Of a DNA stretch of 64,000 nucleotides, positions 13,557 to 25,400 are shown piece after piece. A program made the position numbers and the translations under genes. This DNA comes from Dasyornis broadbenti (Eukaryota; Chordata; Aves; Passeriformes; Dasyornithidae), in NCBI GenBank assembly GCA_013397935.1, contig VZRN01000634.1, positions 4,116,671-4,180,670 of the forward strand. The letters are read 5' to 3'. Position 1 is the stretch's first letter. Each line of letters begins with the position of its first letter. Under the pieces are notes generated by a model. That model worked only from the letters and a program-made list of their open reading frames with translations. It was not told the origin of the DNA and ran no database searches.

Positions 13557-14641
13557 CACAAAACAGCAAACCACCAACTTGAATCAGTCTGTTTTATTTA
13601 CTCCATCCATTTCTTTGTCCTTTTAATTGTTCCCAATTCGGGACAAAATTAGGCATCTCTTTCCAAACACAATTGAGGATCCCTAGAATAGTTCAGAAGG
13701 AATTTTGCCAGAAACTTGATACCAATAAATGCCACAGAAAGCTACCTACCATCATGTATTTGATGCATCTGAGGAACGGCTTGGGGAAATAAATAAATAA
13801 ATGGCTGCTAAATAACAATAAACTAATTAATTGCTGTTTGTGTTTTCTTTCCAGGACATAAGAAACTCATTTAGAGCTGCCATTACTTGTTGGGTAAATA
13901 TATTGTGAGAATAATAAATGTATAAGATTGTTCAGTGTTCAGAGTAAATACATGATTAGTAGTTGTCAAAATGCACATTCTCCACAACAATAGGGCCCAA
14001 CAGCTGCTTTGCTGCGCTGTGCCAAGGCTTGCTCAGGAGCTCCTCGCTTCATGGACCACTGAAGCAAGAGACAATAACAATTCCCTCGCTGCCATTAAAT
14101 TGTGCAGAGTCTCGGTGGATGCCAGGTGTCGCTGACATGGGAAACACTAACAGTCCTCTGGCAGACTCTTGAAAAATCACTGAGAATCCAACGCGCACGG
14201 TAATTGCGTGCTGAGGGGGATGTTCCGAGCCGCAAGCAGGGGAATGGATGTGCAAACTGGTTTGTTAATGTGACGACTGGTTTGGTTGAGAGGACATGGA
14301 GCGTTTTTTGGTTTTCTGTGTAGTCCAGAGCTCTTTGTTGTTCTGCAGACTTTGTGCAGCTCAGTGGAAATCGATCAAAATTTGGCATTTGGTGGGAAGA
14401 AGCCAGTGAAAAGAAACCAACACAGGTGTGACGTGGAGGATGTGAGGAGGTTCTGCTGGACTGCCCTGCTCGGTTCTAGGAGCAACAGCAGTCCAAATGG
14501 AAGCTTTTCAAAGATTCCCCCAGCTTTAGTTTCTCTAAGGAATTTCTCATCAGGATTAAGGTCTCATGTTAAATAAAACACGTCCCTTTCAGAAAAACTA
14601 CATGTTTGTTGGAGAAACTGGTATCATTAATTACACTATTC

Positions 14642-14674
14642 TTTATTGAGGGAAATTAATTTATTGAGGGAAAT
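14642..14674 (+). repeat. Tandem duplication, 15 bp exact, 18-bp period
   Basis: The 15-mer TTTATTGAGGGAAAT occurs at 14642-14656 and again at 14660-14674, separated by TAA. A degraded third start (TTATCGA) follows. This is consistent with replication slippage. Confidence 0.95.
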
Positions 14675-16470
14675 GATTTATCGAACGTGCAAAGATTAAT
14701 CTATCGTTTCTTTTCGTGGCATTTAATTTTGTCCACATAAATAGCAGAAAGGAGTGAAAACAGCCGGAAATGCTTCAAAAGTCTTAAAGTTCTGTCAAAT
14801 AATTTAGTGTTTCCTTTGATAAAGGAGGTAAATGGGAAAGAGAGGGAAAGAGCAACTTCGGTTCAATCTTCCACTGTTTCGGGTGGGTTTTGACCGAACG
14901 GTGTGGGGGTTTTGAAGATCTGCAGCTCCACGACTTGTCTGCTCTTCGGGTAGTTAACCAAAAATGTGAGTGTTGTGTGCGCTCTGTATGTCAGGTTGAG
15001 TGCCTAAGCAGGTTTAGCATGGTGTCACTGCTTTGTTAACTCATGGCCTATTTTTATACCTTTGAAAAGCAAAGGGTTTTTTTGGCATTGAGTCCAAAAT
15101 CGAGTTTTGGGTTTTTCTTTTAGTTGGGAATTTTTTTCTAAATTGGTCTAAAACGTCATAAATTATGAGATATTTTTACATAAATGCACATTGATTACAA
15201 TATGAAGACTCCTGTTTGAAGCTAAATTTGAGCTTGAAGAAGTCTTTTATGGTTGTTACATATTGAAACTTCTGAAAACAGATATAAAAATGCTACTGAG
15301 TTTGTGGCCAAGACATCTGAGATTTTAATATTCTTTCAATTTGCAAATAATCTTACCATGAATTGCTAGAAAATCTCAGAGCCGCAAAGGCCGTGGCATC
15401 ACCCTGACACTTTACAGTCAGTTCATGTCAATAATTTCATTTCTTTGCAGCAACTCTAATTACCTGGAATTATTATATATAATACAAGTGATTGTCAGAG
15501 TGTTAACACAGTTCTTTTCTCATTTTTAATATTATAATACATAATGATTTATAATTTCTCTTCCTCTTTTTTTTTTTTTAATTCCTCTTACGTCAGATGT
15601 GAATGTCACGATTCCTAAAATATTGAGTTGCTTAAAAAGTACCTTGAGCATGAAACAGAAAGCTGCAGCTCCTGGTAACTCACCACTGTAACCCATCAAA
15701 GTTAACATCATCCGGCAAAATGAGCTCTGTCACCTCCTGGGCAATCAAGAGAAACTTTTATAGACCAGATATGCTCCAGTGTTAATTAGAGTTCCATCCC
15801 AAAGGAGATCAAGGTGACTCGTGTGTCTGTAATGCATTAAAAAGAAAAAAAAGCATATATAAATATATATATTCACTTAATTTACTCCTGTCGGTTTGTT
15901 ACAGGTTCGGTTACTAAAGGAATTAATGATATTTTAATTATGAGGCTGACAAAATCACTGCAGCTAATAAGTGCTTTAGCTTGTGTCTGTATTCCTAGAC
16001 CAAAAACTAAGAGTACAACGATAGGAAATCGAGGGTTCCCAGTCACTGGGTGTAGCTCTGCTGCAAATGAGCAAACCCCAGCAAATTCCCTGGGATGAGT
16101 TCGGAGGGTCTGGTCATGGGGGCAGTGAGTCTGGACGGGGTAGGGAGAAGGAAACTCTTTCCAGGGTTGGCTGGCAGGAAAGCACTTTAGGATGCTGTTG
16201 CTCAAAGTGAGAAATTGGAACAACAACAAAAAAAAATCTTGAAACAAGCCAACTGTAATGCAAGTATGATCACATGAAATACGTGTATAGGAGGCAAAAG
16301 TGAGAGGAGGAGGTGGTGTTTGTTTCTCCGAATCGAGTTATAGAACTCCCAATTCCATCCCTCTTTGAGTGTCTCTGATTTTCCTGGTGAGCTGCTCCTT
16401 CCCCTGGGCATAAACTCTTGGGCACAGGGACATTAATTAGAGGGAGAGACAGAAAAAAAATTGTGTATTT

Positions 16471-16538
16471 AAAGTGACACAGCAGTTGCCAGGATCAGAT
16501 CAGAGGTAAAACTGGCACCAGATCTTTGGTTTCCTGAG
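16471..16538 (-). repeat. Possible MIR-like SINE relic, antisense
   Basis: The words 'gtgacacagcagttgccagg' and then 'accagatcttt' follow the order of the reverse-complemented MIR core ('gtcacacagctagtaagtggcag ... cccaggtctg'). The middle is too diverged to align by eye. A chance resemblance is possible. Confidence 0.3.
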
Positions 16539-16742
16539 GACAAATGTCACGTCACGGGGACATCCTCAAGTTAATGCAGAATTAATGGGGCCAGCTACAC
16601 CCAGGTTAAAGACATTGCTGAAAACCCAAGCACTTTCCCAAGTGGAGAAAAAAAATTCTTATTCTGTGTGTGATGCTGTTTTTTCTGTACCTTGTATTGG
16701 GAAGGTATTCAGAAATTATAATTTTGGGTGTTTTTTTTTTTT

Positions 16743-16787
16743 NNNNNNNNNNNNNNNNNNNNNNNNNNNNNNNNNNNNNNNNNNNNN
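16743..16787. other. Assembly gap (45 N)
   Basis: Forty-five N bases start directly after a run of 12 T (16731-16742). The sequence is therefore interrupted in a homopolymer, a usual failure point for short-read assembly. An open frame drawn across it is meaningless. Confidence 0.99.
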
Positions 16788-19700
16788 TGCAAAGTCATCT
16801 CCCAAATAGCAGGAGGGAAAAAATATTATAGTCTCTGGAAATTTTGTTTACTGTAGCGATCTGGGACAAATAGTGTTTGCATATTGCATTACCATCTAAG
16901 AGTAATGGCATATTTACTACACTGATACTAAAAGCAAACACTTTAATATTTGTAGTTATGGTTTCCATTTTTGCCTTTCTCTTTCCTGAGGCAGCGGCGA
17001 GAAGAGAGATGAGAATTAGAAAAAGTATTGCTTTATGAAAAATTGCAAGGGTTGTAAATTACAAGTGTTGCTGGAGTTCCCTTGAATTATTCAGTGTTTT
17101 TTAAGGTTTTATGCTCTGTGTACAACAGTGTCTATGTTTATTTGATCTATTATTTTTATATAGTTGTCTGACACTTCTTTATGAAAAAGAATAAAAGATG
17201 TGAAGCTTACCCACAATGTCAAATTTTTATCGTGTCCAAACATTTTACGGTTCTGCATGTTTCAGATCAAAGAATTCTAGGTTATCTTTTTGCTTGTTTG
17301 ATTTAATCTCACCAAGAGCAGCAGTATTTTAGAGCACATTTTGCATATACAGAAGTTCGGCAAATGAAGTGAGAAGTTTAATTGTTATTTTTTAGCACAG
17401 TATTTATTCTCTAAAAATATTTTGAGGTGGATAGCTTTGTTTCAGGGTTTGATTTTCTGTTGAATAAAGAATTAGTGGTAAAACATTCATAGGACATCTT
17501 GTTTTGCTAATACATTTACAAGGCAGCTCGGAGCTTATTCCGGGGAGGAGCAGTCGTGAGGAATGTTAACTTGATTTTTTAACAGTATGGACTGATAATC
17601 CATATAGTTTTTATCTGGTTCCAGTAGCTGTAGCAATTACAACACTGCTTTTGATTCCAGCTGGGCATGTCTTTATGTTGTTTGCTACAACAAGTGTATT
17701 TTACCACGTTCTGAGTTTGCAGTTTAGTGCTTCAGTTATCCCAGCTGGGGCTTCGGTGCTGTAATTCTGTCTCTACACTCAAAAAGCTCGGGATGCACCT
17801 GAACAGCTTTTCCTGTGTCAAGTTTTACCCAGTCTTGAAATATCTGTCTTTATCCACAGAAATTTTGCGTTATCTTGAGGTTTGGAATCAGTATCTGTTG
17901 CATTCAGTACATTCCAGAAACTGGGTTCAGGGAATGTATTACATTGCATTAATTTAGATCATATATGGAATTGGCCAGAAAATCGATGTTTTTTAGCAGT
18001 GGGCAGGAAGACATTTTTGTCTTCTTTGGTGTTCACTCTTTCAGATTATTTCTGGAGGTGCCTCACCTCTGCTGTAACTTGTACAAGCCGTCATGCGCCT
18101 TGCTCCTGCTTGTACCGACACACACACGGCTCTCCATTTCATAGGAAAATATACAGGTCCCGAATGCCTCCTCTAGGAAAACTCCTGGAGGCTGTCGTTC
18201 CTGGCTTGCCACAGATTAGATCGCCTTTCCCAGTTTATCGCATACAGAAACATTTCCAAAATAACTTATTTATAAAGAAAGTGCCCGAGACTCTTCAGCG
18301 TGGGGGAAACGTGTCGCTTGCTTTTAGAGCCAATAAAGGTGTAGTCTGTGGGGAGCGCCATGGAGGAAATGGAAGCAGATTGACTATGTGCACCTGCAAG
18401 AAAAACTGTCAGGAATAAAAGTGTTCCACAGTACTCTGCCATCCCCTGTGAGAGACAAAGAGCTGGGCCGGGGAAATATTGAATCAGCGCTGTTACCAGC
18501 AAACCTGAAATGTGACAGTTTTCCAGTTTCTGTTCCAGCCCTGAAAAATATTTTGTTGGCTAATGGTAATGCAGGAATCGAGTTTTATGTCACACACACA
18601 TTGTTCAGCAAGGAAATGTCTACATTTCACTTTTCCAATGGCCATCTACATACCTTTATTGAGTGACTTGAGCTTTGTAGAGAGTTCATGGATATGGAAT
18701 TCCCTCTGGGAACCCCCCACTGTACAGGCCATTAATGCTGCAGTTGTGTTCCTTCCTTTGCCTCTTTTTGTCTTAACTGTCTCATGGAAGCAGAGATTTC
18801 TTTCTCCATCCTGTCTGCAGGATTTTTTTAGATTTGTCTGCCCTAAATTGCCTCTGCACTTAATCTGGATTTTTAGAAAGATGTTGACCCAAATCTGCCT
18901 CTGGTGAAAACAAAGATCATGTGATTTGGCTCTCTTGCTTATTTGGGGTTAGAAAATTAGCATCCTGATGTGTGGTAGAACATATGAAATGCATAAAATT
19001 TTTATCAATCAAGAGAATTCTTGCCTTATATCAGCCTAAAACCTTTCTATGTGAATGCCAATTCACATATCTTGCAATGATTCTTAAAAATAAAACGCTT
19101 TTTTTTTCATTAAAAGATGTGACTTTGGCACCATTTGTCTAAATCTTCCTTTATTGACTTCCCTCCCACAAAATGTTATAATGGAAAATTTATAGAGATT
19201 TAAATGAATACTGATTCATAATCTCGGTTTCTTTAGACAGAACATGAGATACACATTAATTTAAACAACATTTTTATTTAATATTTCCAGTTGATAGATA
19301 GGCAGCATTTCTGTAATTTACTTTCCTGTCTTTGTAGAAGCACTATTTGGAAGGATGGATTATTATGTAGAAATGTAATTCAAATAATTAAAAAAAAAAC
19401 CAAACCAAAGCTTACCAAATTGATAATTGATCAATTAGAGGAAAAGTATATAAGAAAATGAAATCATAATTTAAACACTAGCGATAATGAAAGTCTCTTC
19501 TGCTTTTATGGTCCTGTAGTGAAAATGAGTTTTATTTTCATAAGACACATGCTGTAGCTGAGTTTGGGGAATGTGCTTTAGCAGCTCTCTAACTGTGTGG
19601 AATTGTCCAGTGGCTGAGCTACATTCAGAACCTCGGAGACATTTCCAAATCTTATAGGATTGATAAAATTATCACCCAAACCCAGCAGTAATGCTCACTG

Positions 19701-22047
19701 AGGAGCGTCTCCACAGAGAATGTCTGGTTGCATTCTTCGCTGGAAGTCAGGCAGCCCTGTTGGCTCTGTTTCCCTCAGGTCAGCAGCGGGAGAGCAAAGG
19801 CTCTCCACATTTACATCCCGAACTCACGGGGACTCCTGCAAAAAGAGGAAAACATGCCCAGTTATTTCTGACTATCCCTCATATCAGGACAGCCTGGCAT
19901 ACCTTAGACGGAATAGAGATGAATCAAAACAGGTGTCTCGCTGCTTTAGGTGTTGGATAATTGCAGGAAAGGTCTACCTTGTAAAACCTGCAGCTGCCGT
20001 GTCTGAATTCGCATTCTTGTGGATATTTCCTTTTGTCTGGACTAAAGTTTGTTGGGAGCTCTCCTGGAAGTGGGAGCTGTCAGAGTTTCTGTCTTGTCTT
20101 TTCTTTCTGCTAGAACTTTGTTGAGAGATGCAGTTGTCACCTCTGGGAGTTGGTCCAGCCTAAGTGACGGAGGCATATCAAATGTATCAGCCATTCTCTG
20201 CTCTAGCTTTGCCTATTTGCAGGGAAAGAGTGGATAGAAATTTTTCTATCTCACACACAAAAGGGTAAAGTGCTGCCTGTCTTATACAATCCAGCTCAGA
20301 ATACAGCCTTTCTGAATGCTCGAGGAAATAAAAATAGAAGAGGCTTTGCTGTGCATTTATTTTTGAAAGGGACTTAACCCTCTGTCTTGCCCTGTGGTGC
20401 CCTGCAGATAGGACTGAACATCCTTTTTTCAGTTTTAGTGCAATACTGATTCTGAGCTGGAACCATCCAAAATGAAAATGTGTTATTTTATAAAAATTAA
20501 GGGCAATCACAAGTAAAGTCAGCCCTCCAGTCGGAGAAGAACAAATTGATCCAGACTGGTGTTTAGGGCAGTGCCTGGCTTTGTGTGTTTCCCTTGCTCG
20601 TTGTGAAATGAATGGGGCTCACACATGCAACCTTAACGAATGTTGCTGAAAATCTCAATCCTTGTTTTCTCGCTGCGGATTCCATCTCTTTCTCCAGGTT
20701 ATGTTGTTGAGTTCCTGTCATAATTTGCTCTGAATCCAAATCCGTGCTCGTATCTTTCTCTTTCCTCGAAGAGCAGAGCAGGTGTGGGGAGGGAGATCCC
20801 TGCCAGGTAATGCAGGTGAGTTTAATGTAACAGGAAGTGAAATCTGTAGCCACTGCACAGAGATGCAAAGAGGGATTTTTGCTTGTGCTTTCCCTCTTTT
20901 TCCTTACACTTTCTCTGGAGCTGCTGGTTTTTGTAATGACACGAGCAGGCTCAATATAGAGGGGATATTTCTGGCAGTGGTAGAGCAGCAATTTTAGATT
21001 TGCTGGGAAATGAGTTTTGTGAAGAATATTTGGAAATGGCTATTGCTGCAAGAGTGGAAAGAACCATAAAAATGTCAATAAAGGCCACAGGACAAGAATC
21101 CACGTTGGGGAGAACTTGGCAAGTTCTGTCAGAGTTTCTGTACCGGCTTTATGCAAGGTGCTGAGAGGGAGAGTGCAAATCAAGTAATCCCGTTCTCAGC
21201 AGGGGGGAAAACAGAAACCAGCAGTTTGGTAAATCCTGACTGTGGTGAAAAGATCCACAGATTGGCAAACTTCTTTGCCTTCTGACATATATTGCCATTT
21301 TGAGATTTACCGCAAGATGTAAAACCTGAGTAGTGTATCTAAAAAAAAAAAAGGTCACTTATTTTTGCAAGGAAGGTCAAAACAATTCTTTTTAAACTCC
21401 AGCACCAAGAAATGAATAGATTAAGGATACAATAGATCTAATTTTTTCATTATTCTGACAAAACAAGTAGCATTTAATATTGGCAGCATGAGGGTTGAAC
21501 ATTAAGTGCTGCATGCAATACCAAAGGCATTACAGAATCATTCAGCATCGTCCCTGCAGAATATCTAAATAAATATCCATCCTGAACCTCCTGTTGCTGG
21601 TCTCTTTGTGCCCCTGCTGTCTGTTGTGCCGCCATGGGCACATAACCTGAGGCGTGGGGATAATGTCCTCAAAAGAAACCCTAAATCTTTGTGAAGAACC
21701 TCCAAACCAGAGCTCCCCCTGCTCCGTGCACCCTCACCCCTCTGAATGCAGGCAGCCGAACTTATTATTAGCACACTTCAGTGTTGAGCCATGGGACCTG
21801 CACTCAGTCACTGTTTAATAAATTAAGGTACAGTCTTGATCTCCAAAGTGTCGTGCCTGTAATTTATCTAACGAGACACACTTCCATAATCCATCAAGAT
21901 TTGATGGCAGCTTTTAAAATTAGAACCATTAGAATATCTCAGAAGTTTCCCTTCATACATACCTTTTCCTGTTGCCCCATTCATTCATTTTTATGTCTTG
22001 GAAAATAAATGTTCAGCTGATTTGTCTTAGTCTTATCGTTCAGTTTA
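16788..22047. other. Unique DNA without a recognisable gene
   Basis: About 5.3 kb. The longest stop-free frame (plus strand, 17882-18418) can only be opened at a TTG. Its first ATG comes near the middle, so as a eukaryotic reading frame it is short. A 134-codon ATG frame lies at 19720-20124, and a 142-codon minus-strand frame at 20563-20991 also starts at TTG. None shows a domain, and I saw no pair of splice sites joining them. A 12-A run lies at about 21340-21351. Confidence 0.55.
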
Positions 22048-22222
22048 GAAAAGGGGCTTATAAAAAAAGAGATGGACAGAGACTTTTTGCCAAGGCCTGT
22101 AGCGGCAGTTCAGTTTTAAAGTGAACGAAGGTAAATTTAGGTTGGCTATAAGGAAGAAATTCTCCTCTGTGAGGGTGGACAGGCCCTGGCTGAGGTTGTC
22201 CAGAGACGCTGTGGCTGCCCAT
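22048..22222 (+). mobile_element. CR1 LINE internal 3'-region fragment, sense
   Basis: The sequence follows the consensus upstream of the CR1 3' end. It opens with 'aaaaggggcttataaaa', then 'gagactttttgccaaggcc' and 'tgtagcggcag', then a deletion where the usual GGACAAGG block should be. It continues with 'aaggtaaatttaggttggc', 'tataaggaagaaattctcc', 'tgtgagggtggacaggccc' and 'cagagacgctgtggctgccc'. It stops before the terminal octamer tail, so both ends are missing. No coding domain of the element is present. Divergence by eye is moderate, so it appears older than a recent insertion. Confidence 0.93.
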
Positions 22223-22240
22223 AAATATCTACTCACAGTT

Positions 22241-22254
22241 TTTGCATATGCAAA
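22241..22254. promoter_or_regulatory. Palindromic POU/octamer-type site
   Basis: TTTGCATATGCAAA is a perfect 14-bp palindrome. Its centre, TGCATATGCA, equals the core of the dimeric POU (MORE-type) recognition sequence, and the next base completes an exact octamer ATGCAAAT at 22248-22255. It lies 18 bp past the truncated CR1 fragment. Binding is an inference from motif knowledge only. Confidence 0.35.
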
Positions 22255-22417
22255 TGACTTAGATGATGTCTCCTTCATTTTCTTAGTGGACTTCCGGATG
22301 GAATTTCAATATTTGAACAGGTCTGGAATTCAGATTTACCTGATGATAAATACTGATTTTGATGATAGGACAGGGAGGCATCATTCTGGCATTTTCTATG
22401 AAGCCAAATTCTGCTTC

Positions 22418-22496
22418 AGTGCGTGAAAATAATTGCTCTGAGTAGTGTCACTGTGAAAATAAATGCTGGTTAATTTCACTGTGAAAATAAAGGGAA
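22418..22496 (+). repeat. Three-unit degenerate minisatellite, ~28-30 bp period
   Basis: The word GTGAAAATA recurs at 22423, 22453 and 22481. The last two units share the exact 16-mer TCACTGTGAAAATAAA at 22448-22463 and 22476-22491, while the first unit is diverged. It is a short local tandem array of no known family. Confidence 0.8.
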
Positions 22497-25400
22497 GCTC
22501 ATGATTTTGAGAATTCTAGCTGTCCTCTGATCTTGAATTTAATTTAGAGCAAGGTAATTTCACCTGGATAAGGAATGAAGAACATCTCACAGGTCTTGTT
22601 GAGTGAAAATGCTTTTATTCTGTGACCTCTTTCACAGAACCTGTACTTTAGATAAACATAGCTATTAGCTGTAATTTTGTTCCTTCAAGACAGACACCTC
22701 CAAGCTATGGCAAGATGTATTTTCTTAGGAAACTCGCATCTGAGTAGGTATTTCCAAGTTGTTTGTGCTCATGCGAGCAACAGAAACCTAACTTTTAACC
22801 TATTGCAAAGCAGTGTTTTTTCCAGCACTACTTTGTGTGCTAATATGTAAGAAAAGAGAAAAGAGGAGAAAGCTTTGTGTTTCACAAAGAAAGTTCATAA
22901 TCTGACGATGGAATTAAATTAATTAGGTGACTTGTGTAATAGGTTACTCATTCTATCAGTATCTGTTATTTGCTCTTCTTAAGTTGTAGTTACAACATGT
23001 AATGTCTGCAATTCCTGTAATTTCTCATTATCGGGGGGCTAGAACCCAAGCCATGTTTTGTACAACTGCACTGATGTGACCAGAGAGCCACCCAACATCC
23101 GCCACTAACCTTTCTCAGCTGGGAAGTTCCTGTCCTGAGCAGAAAATGAAAACTCTTCAAAATAGTTTCATAGTAGGAATTAACAATGCAGCGTATGTAT
23201 GCAAATTTTATGCATTTAGAACAATCTCACGAAGTAAAACAAATGTGTCTGATAAGAAAACTCTACTAGAAAAGATTGGTGTATCTCCTGTCTCTTGTTG
23301 ATTGCTAATAGAGCGCGTTCATGTTCTGAATTCACATCACCGAGCTATTATTTTGACAGGCCCTAGATGAAATACACTCCAGATATTTTTCCTTTAAGAA
23401 AGTACCTTACAAGAAACAGATTTATTCTCTGCCTTGCTCATGAGTTTCAGGCCCATCAAAAATCCCCTTTTATCTGCCTTCAGATTGTGTTGGTTGTCAG
23501 TCTCTTTGCAGTGGCTCAGAAAGCATTCAGGCTTGTCAACTTATTGAGAGGAATCTGAAACAGCATAAAGGAATTTCAAACATTTCAAGAACTGTACAAC
23601 GGGAAGATATGTCTACTAGGAAACCTGAGATAAATTCGCATTTACTGGTATGCAAAAGAAGGTCACTCAATAACCTGAATCCCTGTGAGCATTTCAAGAT
23701 GTCTCACAAAGGCTCTACGCGCGCTCTGGGTGTCTGCAGGCAGTGCAGGTGAATGAGCACAATTCCCGCTGTGTTTGTGAGGCTGGGGAATGAGTTTCCA
23801 GCAGGCCAAATCCTGGCAAGCGGCTGTACTTGATTTTAAAGACCAGATGTCTTTGTGGTCTGCTTTAAAGATAACATTTTGTAAGACTGAAGAAAATGTA
23901 GGAAATGTGACTGTTTATTAAAAGCAGTTATTGAAAGCAGTTTGTTGAAATTATTGAAAATTGTCACTTTGAATGCTGATAACTGAAAGGCAATATAATA
24001 GCATTTGATAAAACCTTTCACCTTTAAAGCACGTTTTTAGGTGTGTTGCTTATTTGATAGCCATGAGAGAATGCAGGTTGTCATTTTTAGGATCCTGCCT
24101 TCAGTCTTGGGCCTGCTGGTGTTCCAACCTGTTCTGGGATTACTCCCCTTTTGTCTTTGTTTCGGTTTTTCGTTTCAGTTGCAATTTAAGGTTTGTCTGA
24201 GCTTGCTCGCTTGGTGAGGTTGTTTTCGTGTACTTCAGGGACAAAGATCCTCCGAGGGAGCAATGTGCTGCACTCGCGCTGAAAGGTGACAGAGTGGAGA
24301 TGATGTTCATGAGAGAACCTAATTAAGCCGTTAACATTGCAGGGAATATGAATTTCTGCAGCAGCGTCAGTGGAATATGTGCTCCCGGCTTCTAGGCGTG
24401 ACTTCACCAACGCCGGCAGTTGCTTTGGTGTACGGGTCTGAAGAATGCACCATTCTTCCCTACCTCTAGCGAAAATGCAGCGTCGTGGAGGAAGTTTTCC
24501 CTCAGCTGGTGATTGCTCGGGGTGTGTTTATCAGCTAATCTGCCCAGCTGGGTCAGGCTCTGCTAAAAAAGTATTTTTGAGGTGGTATAAAAAAGCCAGA
24601 AACCTGACTTTACACAAAGATACAGGGCAGAAAAAAGGTAATTTTGCCATCGTTCCCTCTGGAGGTTGATTATCTCTGAAAGCACAGTTTAATGACTGTG
24701 GAATGGTTTTCTCCTTGGAGCCTTTTCAAAACAGTAACTCATTGCTCTTTATCAGGCTCCAGGAGAAAGAGGTAGTTTGACATTACTGCTGTTGGAGAGA
24801 TGTAGGCAAATGGGTTAAGGAACTTCTGCAGTGAGGCTGGTGTAAAACCTGACACAAAAATCCATAAATAAAGCAGTTGATCTATTGGAGGCAACAGTTT
24901 TAAAGCACCTGTTGGGGCTGCTGGGCCATTCCACCTTAATGTGCAGGTATATTGCTTTATCTGGGTGGTATTAATGAACACAGAGATAAGTGCAAACATC
25001 CCTACAACTAAAATTGAACAAACACATAGCATTCTTTTTTCTCCTCATATTCTGAAGAAGCAGTCTTAAATATATGAATTTTCTGAAGAGTAAGCCTTTA
25101 AGGAATATATTTAATTTCCTTCCTAACATGATAGTATGTTTATATAAGGGATATTCATTCAGATCACTATCTGTGCTTTTTAGGCACCCAGAGAGGTCTC
25201 AGCTGCTGCAGGTGTTTTCAAAGGAGTCTGAGGACCCTGAACGTTTCTGCTTTTGGAGAGTTTAACTGTAACCTCTGGGCTGTGGCTTATGGAAATTTAT
25301 GTATTCAAATAAATCAACTTTTTCTGCTAACCTGATGACAGATTCATTGGTTCTGAGTTTAAGAAGATTTTCGGTGGGATGCCCAAGACAAGAGGTGTGA

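Larger units (their letters stand above)
11803..16742. other. Unique DNA without a recognisable gene
   Basis: About 4.9 kb up to the first assembly gap. The longest frames are 120 codons from an ATG at 12708 (plus strand, to 13070) and about 121 codons on the minus strand (15882-16247). Neither has a domain I recognise, and the first overlaps another open frame on the opposite strand, which fits local base composition rather than coding. A (GTTTT)n microsatellite and a short exact duplication (14642-14674) are listed separately, and a splice-bounded 39-nt segment at 13855-13893 is discussed as a finding. Confidence 0.55.

Noticed and set aside
17882..18418. 178-codon stop-free frame on the plus strand
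   Set aside because: It opens only with TTG. The first in-frame ATG comes near the middle, leaving about 80 codons. No domain or splice signals were recognised.
20563..20991. 142-codon frame on the minus strand
   Set aside because: It begins at TTG, resembles no family, and is within the range expected by chance for this much sequence.
21535..21560. 'acagaatcattcag', as at the start of an antisense CR1
   Set aside because: The match is about 14-17 bases and then diverges completely, so it is too short to call.
22121..22426. 101-codon frame with a motif faintly like a reverse-transcriptase YADD box
   Set aside because: The first third is non-coding CR1 3' sequence, and the Tyr-Ala-Asn-Asp match lies outside the element in unrelated DNA. 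No other RT motif is present.
24160..24185. Interferon-response-like GAAAC repeats on the minus strand
   Set aside because: The spacing between GAAA half-sites is one or four bases where the element needs two.
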